Assembly: GCA_023053685.1 (NCBI GenBank)
Contig: JALIGW010000280.1
Location: forward strand, 1 to 64,000
DNA: 64,000 bases
From: Diadophis punctatus similis
Taxonomy: Eukaryota; Chordata; Lepidosauria; Squamata; Dipsadidae
Direction of reading: 5' to 3'
Below, one piece after another: positions 1-10,838 of this stretch. The position numbers were made by a program, and so were the translations under genes. The stretch's first letter is position 1. Each line of letters starts with the position of its first letter. The notes beneath the pieces were generated by a model that was not told the DNA's origin, ran no database searches, and worked only from the letters and a program-made list of their open reading frames with translations.

Positions 1-828
1 GAATGCAGTTAGACTTTGGGCTAGCTCTTCAGGGTAGGCTCAGAATTGAAAATCAAGCGAGAATTCGGCTTTCCAGCCCGTGGGGAACAGGAATATGTGT
101 TTTCTTTTTCATTTCTGAGGTGTTTTTCAAAAGTGATGTTTTTGGGCTGAATTTAGAAATTAGGCGAATGCTGTGTTAGACCTTGGGCTAGCTCTTCAGG
201 AAAAGGTCGGAATCAAAAATCAAGCGAGAATTTGGCTTTCCGGCCTGTGGGGAACAGGAATATGTGTTTCATTTTCATTTCTGAGGTGTTTGTCAAAAGT
301 CATATTTTTGGCTGTATTGAGTCCTAAGGCGAATGCTGTGTTAGACTTTGGGCTAGCTCTTCAGGGTAGGCTCGGAATCGAAAATCAAGCAAGAATTTGG
401 CTTTCCAGCCCGTGGGGAACAGGAATATGTGTTTCTTTTTCATTTCTGAGGTGTTTGTCAAAAGTGATGTTTTTGGGCTGAATTGAGAAATAAGGCGAAT
501 GCTGTGTTAGACCGTGAGCTAGCTCTTCAGGGTAGGCTCGGAATCGAAAATCAAGCGAGAATTTGGCTTTCCAGCCTGTGGGGAACAGGAATATGTGTTT
601 CATTTTCATTTCTGAGGTGTTTGTCAAAAGTCATGTTTTTTGGCTGTATTGAGTCCTAAGGCGAATGCACTGTTAGACTTTGGGCTAGCTCTTCAGGGTA
701 GGCTCGGAATCGAAAATCAAGCGAGAATTCAGATTTCCAGCCCATGGGGAACAGGAATATGTGTTTCATTTTCATTTCTGAGGTGTTTGTCAAAAGTCAT
801 GTTTTTTGGCTGTATTGAGTCCTAAGGC

Positions 829-992
829 GAATGCAGTTAGACTTTGGGCTAGCTCTTCAGGGTAGGCTCAGAATCGAAAATCAAGCGAGAATTCGGCTTT
901 CCAGCCCGTGGGGAACAGGAATATGTGTTTCTTTTTCATTTCTGAGGTGTTTTTCAAAAGTGATGTTTTTGGGCTGAATTTAGAAATTAGGC
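829..992 (+). repeat. Monomer type A (164 bp, reference copy)
   Basis: Type A is recognised by GAATGCAGTTAGAC at its start (2 bp shorter than GAATGCTGTGTTAGAC), GGCTCAGAATCG, an EcoRI site, TTTCTTTTTC, a GTGTTTTTCAAAAGTGATG segment and the end GAATTTAGAAATTAGGC. It shares its 3' half with type C. It always precedes B, except in the A-A doublets at 16,361/16,525 and 23,959/24,123. Confidence 0.95.
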
Positions 993-1157
993 GAATGCTG
1001 TGTTAGACCTTGGGCTAGCTCTTCAGGAAAAGGTCGGAATCAAAAATCAAGCGAGAATTTGGCTTTCCGGCCTGTGTGGAACAGGAATATGTGTTTCATT
1101 TTCATTTCTGAGGTGTTTGTCAAAAGTCATATTTTTGGCTGTATTGAGTCCTAAGGC
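993..1157 (+). repeat. Monomer type B (165 bp, reference copy)
   Basis: Type B is recognised by TTAGACCTTGGG, CAGGAAAAGGTCGGAATCAAA (split here as AGGAAAAGG and GGAATCAAA), GAATTTGG (no EcoRI site), the unique TTTCCGGCCTGTGG, TTTCATTTTC and GTCATATTTTTGGCTG. The copy here carries the rarer GTGTGGAAC variant shared with the copy at about 26,687. Its TTTCCGGCC...GGAACAGGAA stretch is an imperfect inverted repeat that becomes perfect in the B' variant. The LINE is inserted in a B monomer. Confidence 0.95.
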
Positions 1158-1323
1158 GAATGCTGTGTTAGACTTTGGGCTAGCTCTTCAGGGTAGGCTC
1201 GGAATCGAAAATCAAGCAAGAATTTGGCTTTCCAGCCCGTGGGGAACAGGAATATGTGTTTCTTTTTCATTTCTGAGGTGTTTGTCAAAAGTGATGTTTT
1301 TGGGCTGAATTGAGAAATAAGGC
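1158..1323 (+). repeat. Monomer type C (166 bp, reference copy)
   Basis: Type C is recognised by TTAGACTTTGGG, the distinctive CAAGCAAGAATTTGG (other types have CAAGCGAGAA), CCCGTGGGG, TTTCTTTTTC and the end GGGCTGAATTGAGAAATAAGGC (read as GGGCTGAATT and GAGAAATAAGGC). It shares its 3' half with A. Confidence 0.95.
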
Positions 1324-1489
1324 GAATGCTGTGTTAGACCGTGAGCTAGCTCTTCAGGGTAGGCTCGGAATCGAAAATCAAGCGAGAATTCGGCTTTCCA
1401 GCCCGTGGGGAACAGGAATATGTGTTTCATTTTCATTTCTGAGGTGTTTGTCAAAAGTCATGTTTTTTGGCTGTATTGAGTCCTAAGGC
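1324..1489 (+). repeat. Monomer type D (166 bp, reference copy)
   Basis: Type D is recognised by TTAGACCGTGAGCTAGCTC, which contains the perfect 10-bp palindrome GAGCTAGCTC. It also has an EcoRI site, TTTCATTTTC and the end GGCTGTATTGAGTCCTAAGGC (read as GGCTGTATTG and AGTCCTAAGGC). It shares its 3' half with B and E. Confidence 0.95.
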
Positions 1490-1655
1490 GAATGCACTGT
1501 TAGACTTTGGGCTAGCTCTTCAGGGTAGGCTCGGAATCGAAAATCAAGCGAGAATTCAGCTTTCCAGCCCATGGGGAACAGGAATATGTGTTTCATTTTC
1601 ATTTCTGAGGTGTTTGTCAAAAGTCATGTTTTTTGGCTGTATTGAGTCCTAAGGC
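1490..1655 (+). repeat. Monomer type E (166 bp, reference copy)
   Basis: Type E is recognised by GAATGCACTGTTAGAC and by CAGCCCATGGGG, which creates an NcoI site absent from most other monomers. The base triplet after GAATT varies among copies (CAGC, CAGA, CGGC, CAAA) and works as a subfamily marker. A lineage of E copies has GGGCTACC instead of GGGCTAGC (about 30,425, 37,532, 42,156, 44,476, 45,303 and 52,906). Confidence 0.95.
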
Positions 1656-1890
1656 GAATGCAGTTAGACTTTGGGCTAGCTCTTCAGGGTAGGCTCAGAA
1701 TCGAAAATCAAGCGAGAATTCGGCTTTCCAGCCCGTGGGGAACAGGAATATGTGTTTCTTTTTCATTTCTGAGGTGTTTTTCAAAAGTGATGTTTTTGGG
1801 CTGAATTTAGAAATTAGGCGAATGCTGTGTTAGACCTTGGGCTAGCTCTTCAGGAAAAGGTCGGAATCAAAAATCAAGCGAGAATTTGGC

Positions 1891-1913
1891 TTTCCGGCCT
1901 GTGGGGCCGGAAA
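1891..1913. repeat. B' palindrome 1
   Basis: A perfect inverted repeat with 9-bp arms TTTCCGGCC and GGCCGGAAA and a 5-base loop TGTGG, in a B monomer shortened to 163 bp. It is followed by a C/E hybrid with GAATTCAGATTT and CCCATGGGAAAC. Confidence 0.93.
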
Positions 1914-3211
1914 ATGTGTTTCATTTTCATTTCTGAGGTGTTTGTCAAAAGTCATATTTTTGGCTGTATTGAGTCCTAAGGCGAATGCTGTGTTAGACTT
2001 TGGGCTAGCTCTTCAGGGTAGGCTCGGAATCGAAAATCAAGCGAGAATTCAGATTTCCAGCCCATGGGAAACAGGAATATGTGTTTCATTTTCATTTCTG
2101 AGGTGTTTTGTCAAAAGTCATGTTTTTTGGCTGTATTGAGTCCTAAGGCGAATGCAGTTAGACTTTGGGCTAGCTCTTCAGGGTAGGCTCAGAATCGAAA
2201 ATCAAGCGAGAATTCGGCTTTCCAGCCCGTGGGGAACAGGAATATGTGTTTCTTTTTCATTTCTGAGGTGTTTTTCAAAAGTGATGTTTTTGGGCTGAAT
2301 TTAGAAATTAGGCGAATGCTGTGTTAGACCTTGGGCTAGCTCTTCAGGAAAAGGTCGGAATCAAAAATCAAGCGAGAATTTGGCTTTCCGGCCTGTGGGG
2401 AACAGGAATATGTGTTTCATTTTCATTTCTGAGGTGTTTGTCAAAAGTCATATTTTTGGCTGTATTGAGTCCTAAGGCGAATGCTGTGTTAGACTTTGGG
2501 CTAGCTTTTCAGGGTAGGCTCGGAATCGAAAATCAAGCAAGAATTTGGCTTTCCAGCCCGTGGGGAACAGGAATATGTGTTTCTTTTTCATTTCTGAGGT
2601 GTTTGTCAAAAGTGATGTTTTTGGGCTGAATTGAGAAATAAGGCGAATGCTGTGTTGGACCGTGAGCTAGCTCTTCAGGGTAGGCTCGGAATCGAAAATC
2701 AAGCGAGAATTTGGCTTTCCAGCCCGTGGGGAACAGGAATATGTGTTTCATTTTCATTTCTGAGGTGTTTGTCAAAAGTCATGTTTTTTGGCTGTATTGA
2801 GTCCTAAGGCGAATGCACTGTTAGACTTTGGGCTAGCTCTTCAGGGTAGGCTCGGAATTGAAAATCAAGCGAGAATTCAGCTTTCCAGCCCATGGGGAAC
2901 AGGAATATGTGTTTCATTTTCATTTCTGAGGTGTTTGTCAAAAGTCATGTTTTTTGGCTGTATTGAGTCCTAAGGCGAATGCAGTTAGACTTTGGGCTAG
3001 CTCTTCAGGGTAGGCTCAGAATCGAAAATCAAGCGAGAATTCGGCTTTCCAGCCCGTGGGGAACAGGAATATGTGTTTCTTTTTCATTTCTGAGGTGTTT
3101 TTCAAAAGTGATGTTTTTGGGCTGAATTTAGAAATTAGGCGAATGCTGTGTTAGACCTTGGGCTAGCTCTTCAGGAAAAGGTCGGAATCAAAAATCAAGC
3201 GAGAATTTGGC

Positions 3212-3234
3212 TTTCCGGCCTGTGGGGCCGGAAA
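3212..3234. repeat. B' palindrome 2
   Basis: Same arms and loop as at 1,891. It is followed by a C/E hybrid with GAATTCGGCTTT. Confidence 0.93.
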
Positions 3235-4957
3235 ATGTGTTTCATTTTCATTTCTGAGGTGTTTGTCAAAAGTCATATTTTTGGCTGTATTGAGTCCTAA
3301 GGCGAATGCTGTGTTAGACTTTGGGCTAGCTCTTCAGGGTAGGCTCGGAATCGAAAATCAAGCGAGAATTCGGCTTTCCAGCCCATGGGGAACAGGAATA
3401 TGTGTTTCATTTTCATTTCTGAGGTGTTTGTCAAAAGTCATGTTTTTTGGCTGTATTGAGTCCTAAGGCGAATGCAGTTAGACTTTGGGCTAGCTCTTCA
3501 GGGTAGGCTCAGAATCGAAAATCAAGCGAGAATTCAGCTTTCCAGCCCGTGGGGAACAGGAATATGTGTTTCTTTTTCATTTCTGAGGTGTTTTTCAAAA
3601 GTGATGTTTTTGGGCTGAATTTAGAAATTAGGCGAATGCTGTGTTAGACCTTGGGCTAGCTCTTCAGGAAAAGGTCGGAATCAAAAATCAAGCGAGAATT
3701 TGGCTTTCCGGCCTGTGGGGAACAGGAATATGTGTTTCATTTTCATTTCTGAGGTGTTTGTCAAAAGTCATATTTTTGGCTGTATTGAGTCCTAAGGCGA
3801 ATGCTGTGTTAGACTTTGGGCTAGCTCTTCAGGGTAGGCTCGGAATCGAAAATCAAGCAAGAATTTGGCTTTCCAGCCCGTGGGGAACAGGAATATGTGT
3901 TTCTTTTTCATTTCTGAGGTGTTTGTCAAAAGTGATGTTTTTGGGCTGAATTGAGAAATAAGGCGAATGCTGTGTTAGACCGTGAGCTAGCTCTTCAGGG
4001 TAGGCTCGGAATCGAAAATCAAGCGAGAATTCGGCTTTCCAGCCCGTGGGGAACAGGAATATGTGTTTCATTTTCATTTCTGAGGTGTTTGTCAAAAGTC
4101 ATGTTTTTTGGCTGTATTGAGTCCTAAGGCGAATGCACTGTTAGACTTTGGGCTAGCTCTTCAGGGTAGGCTCGGAATCGAAAATCAAGCGAGAATTCAG
4201 CTTTCCAGCCCATGGGGAACAGGAATATGTGTTTCATTTTCATTTCTGAGGTGTTTGTCAAAAGTCATGTTTTTTGGCTGTATTGAGTCCTAAGGCGAAT
4301 GCAGTTAGACTTTGGGCTAGCTCTTCAGGGTAGGCTCAGAATCGAAAATCAAGCGAGAATTCGGCTTTCCAGCCCGTGGGGAACAGGAATATGTGTTTCT
4401 TTTTCATTTCTGAGGTGTTTTTCAAAAGTGATGTTTTTGGGCTGAATTTAGAAATTAGGCGAATGCTGTGTTAGACCTTGGGCTAGCTCTTCAGGAAAAG
4501 GTCGGAATCAAAAATCAAGCGAGAATTTGGCTTTCCGGCCTGTGGGGAACAGGAATATGTGTTTCATTTTCATTTCTGAGGTGTTTGTCAAAAGTCATAT
4601 TTTTGGCTGTATTGAGTCCTAAGGCGAATGCTGTGTTAGACTTTGGGCTAGCTCTTCAGGGTAGGCTCGGAATCGAAAATCAAGCAAGAATTTGGCTTTC
4701 CAGCCCGTGGGGAACAGGAATATGTGTTTCTTTTTCATTTCTGAGGTGTTTGTCAAAAGTGATGTTTTTGGGCTGAATTGAGAAATAAGGCGAATGCTGT
4801 GTTAGACCGTGAGCTACCTCTTCAGGGTAGGCTCGGAATCGAAAATCAAGCGAGAATTCGGCTTTCCAGCCCGTGGGGAACAGGAATATGTGTTTCTTTT
4901 TCATTTCTGAGGTGTTTTTCAAAAGTGATGTTTTTGGGCTGAATTTAGAAATTAGGC

Positions 4958-6279
4958 GAATGCAGTTAGACTTTGGGCTAGCTCTTCAGGGTAGGCTCAG
5001 AATCGAAAATCAAGCGAGAATTCGGCTTTCCAGCCCGTGGGGAACAGGAATATGTGTTTCTTTTTCATTTCTGAGGTGTTTTTCAAAAGTGATGTTTTTG
5101 GGCTGAATTTAGAAATTAGGCGAATGCTGTGTTAGACCTTGGGCTAGCTCTTCAGGAAAAGGTCGGAATCAAAAATCAAGCGAGAATTTGGCTTTCCGGC
5201 CTGTGGGGAACAGGAATATGTGTTTCTTTTTCATTTCTGAGGTGTTTGTCAAAAGTCATATTTTTGGCTGTATTGAGTCCTAAGGCGAATGCTGTGTTAG
5301 ACTTTGGGCTAGCTCTTCAGGGTAGGCTCGGAATCGAAAATCAAGCAAGAATTTGGCTTTCCAGCCCATGGGGAACAGGAATATGTGTTTCTTTTTCATT
5401 TCTGAGGTGTTTGTCAAAAGTGATGTTTTTGGGCTGAATTGAGAAATAAGGCGAATGCTGTGTTAGACCGTGAGCTAGCTCTTCAGGGTAGGCTCGGAAT
5501 CGAAAATCAAGCGAGAATTCGGCTTTCCAGCCCATGGGGAACAGGAATATGTGTTTCATTTTCATTTCTGAGGTGTTTGTCAAAAGTCATGTTTTTTGGC
5601 TGTATTGAGTCCTAAGGCGAATGCAGTTAGACTTTGGGCTAGCTCTTCAGGGTAGGCTCAGAATCGAAAATCAAGCGAGAATTCGGCTTTCCAGCTCGTG
5701 GGGAACAGGAATATGTGTTTCTTTTTCATTTCTGAGGTGTTTTTCAAAAGTGATGTTTTTGGGCTGAATTTAGAAATTAGGCGAATGCTGTGTTAGACCT
5801 TGGGCTAGCTCTTCAGGAAAAGGTCGGAATCAAAAATCAAGCGAGAATTTGGCTTTCCGGCCTGTGGGGAACAGGAATATGTGTTTCATTTTCATTTCTG
5901 AGGTGTTTGTCAAAAGTCATATTTTTGGCTGTATTGAGTCCTAAGGCGAATGCTGTGTTAGACTTTGGGCTAGCTCTTCAGGGTAGGCTCGGAATCGAAA
6001 ATCAAGCAAGAATTTGGCTTTCCAGCCCGTGGGGAACAGGAATATGTGTTTCTTTTTCATTTCTGAGGTGTTTGTCAAAAGTGATGTTTTTGGGCTGAAT
6101 TGAGAAATAAGGCGAATGCTGTGTTAGACCGTGAGCTAGCTCTTCAGGGTAGGCTCGGAATCGAAAATCAAGCGAGAATTCGGCTTTCCAGCCCGTGGGG
6201 AACAGGAATATATGTTTCATTTTCATTTCTGAGGTGTTTGTCAAAAGTCATGTTTTTTGGCTGTATTGAGTCCTAAGGC
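4958..6279 (+). repeat. Two tandem tetrameric HORs A-B-C-D (661 bp each)
   Basis: The two units run 4,958-5,618 and 5,619-6,279. In each, D is followed directly by A with no E, giving a 661-bp period (B starts at 5,122, 5,783 and 6,444). The first is preceded by a D/A hybrid monomer at 4,792-4,957 that begins like D (with GAGCTACC) and ends like A. The simplest explanation is loss of E by unequal exchange within the shared 3' half of D and E. Confidence 0.88.
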
Positions 6280-7272
6280 GAATGCAGTTAGACTTTGGGC
6301 TAGCTCTTCAGGGTAGGCTCAGAATCGAAAATCAAGCGAGAATTCGGCTTTCCAGCCCGTGGGGAACAGGAATATGTGTTTCTTTTTCATTTCTGAGGTG
6401 TTTTTCAAAAGTGATGTTTTTGGGCTGAATTTAGAAATTAGGCGAATGCTGTGTTAGACCTTGGGCTAGCTCTTCAGGAAAAGGTCGGAATCAAAAATCA
6501 AGCGAGAATTTGGCTTTCCGGCCTGTGGGGAACAGGAATATGTGTTTCATTTTCATTTCTGAGGTGTTTGTCAAAAGTCATATTTTTGGCTGTATTGAGT
6601 CCTAAGGCGAATGCTGTGTTAGACTTTGGGCTAGCTCTTCAGGGTAGGCTCGGAATCGAAAATCAAGCAAGAATTTGGCTTTCCAGCCCGTGGGGAACAG
6701 GAATATGAGTTTCTTTTTCATTTCTGAGGTGTTTGTCAAAAGTGATGTTTTTTGGCTGAATTGAGAAATAAGGCGAATGCTGTGTTAGACCGTGAGCTAG
6801 CTCTTCAGGGTAGGCTCGGAATCGAAAATCAAGCGAGAATTCGGCTTTCCAGCCCGTGGGGAACAGGAATATGTGTTTCATTTTCATTTCTGAGGTGTTT
6901 GTCAAAAGTCATGTTTTTTGGCTGTATTGAGTCCTAAGGCGAATGCACTGTTAGACTTTGGGCTAGCTCTTCAGGGTAGGCTCGGAATCGAAAATCAAGC
7001 GAGAATTCGGCTTTCCAGCCCATGGGGAACAGGAATATGTGTTTCATTTTCATTTCTGAGGTGTTTGTCAAAAGTCATGTTTTTTGGCTGTATTGAGTCC
7101 TAAGGCGAATGCACTGTTAGACTTTGGGCTAGCTCTTCAGGGTAGGCTCGGAATCGAAAATCAAGCGAGAATTCGGCTTTCCAGCCCATGGGGAACAGGA
7201 ATATGTGTTTCATTTTCATTTCTGAGGTGTTTGTCAAAAGTCATGTTTTTTGGCTGTATTGAGTCCTAAGGC
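6280..7272 (+). repeat. Hexameric HOR variant A-B-C-D-E-E (993 bp)
   Basis: Monomers start at 6,280 (A), 6,444 (B), 6,609 (C), 6,775 (D), 6,941 (E) and 7,107 (E). The two E copies are effectively identical, which indicates a single-monomer duplication of E. The C copy has GAATATGAGTTTC where others have GAATATGTGTTTC. The same change occurs in the C at about 25,210, which links the two regions. Confidence 0.9.
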
Positions 7273-10200
7273 GAATGCAGTTAGACTTTGGGCTAGCTCT
7301 TCAGGGTAGGCTCAGAATTGAAAATCAAGCGAGAATTCGGCTTTCCAGCCCGTGGGGAACAGGAATATGTGTTTCTTTTTCATTTCTGAGGTGTTTTTCA
7401 AAAGTGATGTTTTTGGGCTGAATTTAGAAATTAGGCGAATGCTGTGTTAGACCTTGGGCTAGCTCTTCAGGAAAAGGTCGGAATCAAAAATCAAGCGAGA
7501 ATTTGGCTTTCCGGCCTGTGGGGAACAGGAATATGTGTTTCATTTTCATTTCTGAGGTGTTTGTCAAAAGTCATATTTTTGGCTGTATTGAGTCCTAAGG
7601 CGAATGCTGTGTTAGACTTTGGGCTAGCTCTTCAGGGTAGGCTCGGAATCGAAAATCAAGCAAGAATTTGGCTTTCCAGCCCATGGGGAACAGGAATATG
7701 TGTTTCTTTTTCATTTCTGAGGTGTTTGTCAAAAGTGATTTTTTTGGGCTGAATTGAGAAATAAGGCGAATGCTGTGTTAGACCGTGAGCTAGCTCTTCA
7801 GGGTAGGCTCGGAATCGAAAATCAAGCGAGAATTTGGCTTTCCAGCCCGTGGGGAACAGGAATATGTGTTTCATTTTCATTTCTGAGGTGTTTGTCAAAA
7901 GTCATGTTTTTTGGCTGTATTGAGTCCTAAGGCGAATGCACTGTTAGACTTTGGGCTAGCTCTTCAGGGTAGGCTCGGAATCGAAAATCAAGCGAGAATT
8001 CGGCTTTCCAGCCCATGGGGAACAGGAATATGTGTTTCATTTTCATTTCTGAGGTGTTTGTCAAAAGTCATGTTTTTTGGCTGTATTGAGTCCTAAGGCG
8101 AATGCAGTTAGACTTTGGGCTAGCTCTTCAGGGTAGGCTCAGAATCGAAAATCAAGCGAGAATTCGGCTTTCCAGCCCGTGGGGAACAGGAATATGTGTT
8201 TCTTTTTCATTTCTGAGGTGTTTTTCAAAAGTGATGTTTTTGGGCTGAATTTAGAAATTAGGCGAATGCTGTGTTAGACCTTGGGCTAGCTCTTCAGGAA
8301 AAGGTCGGAATCAAAAATCAAGCGAGAATTTGGCTTTCCGGCCTGTGGGGAACAGGAATATGTGTTTCATTTTCATTTCTGAGGTGTTTGTCAAAAGTCA
8401 TATTTTTGGCTGTATTGAGTCCTAAGGCGAATGCTGTGTTAGACTTTGGGCTAGCTCTTCAGGGTAGGCTCGGAATCGAAAATCAAGCAAGAATTTGGCT
8501 TTCCAGCCCGTGGGGAACAGGAATATGTGTTTCTTTTTCATTTCTGAGGTGTTTGTCAAAAGTGATGTTTTTGGGCTGAATTGAGAAATAAGGCGAATGC
8601 TGTGTTAGACCGTGAGCTAGCTCTTCAGGGTAGGCTCGGAATCGAAAATCAAGCGAGAATTTGGCTTTCCAGCCTGTGGGGAACAGGAATATGTGTTTCA
8701 TTTTCATTTCTGAGGTGTTTGTCAAAAGTCATGTTTTTGGGCTGTATTGAGTCCTAAGGCGAATGCACTGTTAGACTTTGGGCTAGCTCTTCAGGGTAGG
8801 CTCGGAATCGAAAATCAAGCGAGAATTCAGATTTCCAGCCCATGGGGAACAGGAATATGTGTTTCATTTTCATTTCTGAGGTGTTTGTCAAAAGTCATGT
8901 TTTTTGGCTGTATTGAGTCCTAAGGCGAATGCAGTTAGACTTTGGGCTAGCTCTTCAGGGTAGGCTCAGAATCGAAAATCAAGCGAGAATTCGGCTTTCC
9001 AGCCCGTGGGGAACAGGAATATGTGTTTCTTTTTCATTTCTGAGGTGTTTTTCAAAAGTGATGTTTTTGGGCTGAATTTAGAAATTAGGCGAATGCTGTG
9101 TTAGACCTTGGGCTAGCTCTTCAGGAAAAGGTCGGAATCAAAAATCAAGCGAGAATTTGGCTTTCCGGCCTGTGGGGAACAGGAATATGTGTTTCATTTT
9201 CATTTCTGAGGTGTTTGTCAAAAGTCATATTTTTGGCTGTATTGAGTCCTAAGGCGAATGCTGTGTTAGACTTTGGGCTAGCTCTTCAGGGTAGGCTCGG
9301 AATCGAAAATCAAGCAAGAATTTGGCTTTCCAGCCCATGGGGAACAGGAATATGTGTTTCTTTTTCATTTCTGAGGTGTTTGTCAAAAGTGATTTTTTTG
9401 GGCTGAATTGAGAAATAAGGCGAATGCTGTGTTAGACCGTGAGCTAGCTCTTCAGGGTAGGCTCGGAATCGAAAATCAAGCGAGAATTTGGCTTTCCAGC
9501 CCGTGGGGAACAGGAATATGTGTTTCATTTTCATTTCTGAGGTGTTTGTCAAAAGTCATGTTTTTTGGCTGTATTGAGTCCTAAGGCGAATGCACTGTTA
9601 GACTTTGGGCTAGCTCTTCAGGGTAGGCTCGGAATCGAAAATCAAGCGAGAATTCGGCTTTCCAGCCCATGGGGAACAGGAATATGTGTTTCATTTTCAT
9701 TTCTGAGGTGTTTGTCAAAAGTCATGTTTTTTGGCTGTATTGAGTCCTAAGGCGAATGCAGTTAGACTTTGGGCTAGCTCTTCAGGGTAGGCTCAGAATC
9801 GAAAATCAAGCGAGAATTCGGCTTTCCAGCCCGTGGGGAACAGGAATATGTGTTTCTTTTTCATTTCTGAGGTGTTTTTCAAAAGTGATGTTTTTGGGCT
9901 GAATTTAGAAATTAGGCGAATGCTGTGTTAGACCTTGGGCTAGCTCTTCAGGAAAAGGTCGGAATCAAAAATCAAGCGAGAATTTGGCTTTCCGGCCTGT
10001 GGGGAACAGGAATATGTGTTTCATTTTCATTTCTGAGGTGTTTGTCAAAAGTCATATTTTTGGCTGTATTGAGTCCTAAGGCGAATGCTGTGTTAGACTT
10101 TGGGCTAGCTCTTCAGGGTAGGCTCGGAATCGAAAATCAAGCAAGAATTTGGCTTTCCAGCCCGTGGGGAACAGGAATATGTGTTTCTTTTTCATTTCTG

Positions 10201-10815
10201 AGGTGTTTGTCAAAAGTGATGTTTTTGGGCTGAATTGAGAAATAAGGCGAATGCTGTGTTAGACCGTGAGCTAGCTCTTCAGGGTAGGCTCGGAATCGAA
10301 AATCAAGCGAGAATTTGGCTTTCCAGCCTGTGGGGAACAGGAATATGTGTTTCATTTTCATTTCTGAGGTGTTTGTCAAAAGTCATGTTTTTGGGCTGTA
10401 TTGAGTCCTAAGGCGAATGCACTGTTAGACTTTGGGCTAGCTCTTCAGGGTAGGCTCGGAATCGAAAATCAAGCGAGAATTCAGATTTCCAGCCCATGGG
10501 GAACAGGAATATGTGTTTCATTTTCATTTCTGAGGTGTTTGTCAAAAGTCATGTTTTTTGGCTGTATTGAGTCCTAAGGCGAATGCAGTTAGACTTTGGG
10601 CTAGCTCTTCAGGGTAGGCTCAGAATCGAAAATCAAGCGAGAATTCGGCTTTCCAGCCCGTGGGGAACAGGAATATGTGTTTCTTTTTCATTTCTGAGGT
10701 GTTTTTCAAAAGTGATGTTTTTGGGCTGAATTTAGAAATTAGGCGAATGCTGTGTTAGACCTTGGGCTAGCTCTTCAGGAAAAGGTCGGAATCAAAAATC
10801 AAGCGAGAATTTGGC

Positions 10816-10838
10816 TTTCCGGCCTGTGGGGCCGGAAA
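10816..10838. repeat. B' palindrome 3
   Basis: It is followed by a C/E hybrid with the rare GAATTCAAATTT. It lies in the 7,598-bp block, copy 1. Confidence 0.93.

Larger units (their letters stand above)
829..1655 (+). repeat. Reference 827-bp pentameric higher-order repeat (A-B-C-D-E)
   Basis: This is the clearest complete copy of the dominant HOR: monomers of 164, 165, 166, 166 and 166 bp in fixed order. The 827-bp period recurs exactly, for example between B starts at 166 and 993, 7,437 and 8,264, 8,264 and 9,091, 9,091 and 9,918, 30,734 and 31,561, and 44,784 and 45,611. Neighbouring HORs differ by only a few bases, whereas monomer types within one HOR differ at many fixed sites. EcoRI sites (GAATTC) lie in A, D and E only (889, 1,386, 1,552, next 1,716), so each HOR carries 497, 166 and 164-bp EcoRI spacings. 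Confidence 0.96.
1..2810 (+). repeat. Dispersed duplicate pair W, copy 1
   Basis: This block matches 25,611-28,420 over the same length at an offset of 25,610. Shared private variants include GGCTCAGAATTG at the start, GTGTGGAAC in B (about 1,075 and 26,685), CCCATGGGAAAC in the C/E hybrid (about 2,062 and 27,672) and CTAGCTTTTCAGG in C (about 2,505 and 28,114). Copy 1 has an extra T near 100 and another near 2,107. After 2,810 this copy continues with an E monomer, while copy 2 goes to A. Confidence 0.85.

Noticed and set aside
1022..1040. Possible CENP-B box in B (TTCAGGAAAAGGTCGGA region)
   Set aside because: It resembles the CENP-B box only loosely. The TTCG and CGGG core positions do not align without mismatches and an extra base, so I do not call it.
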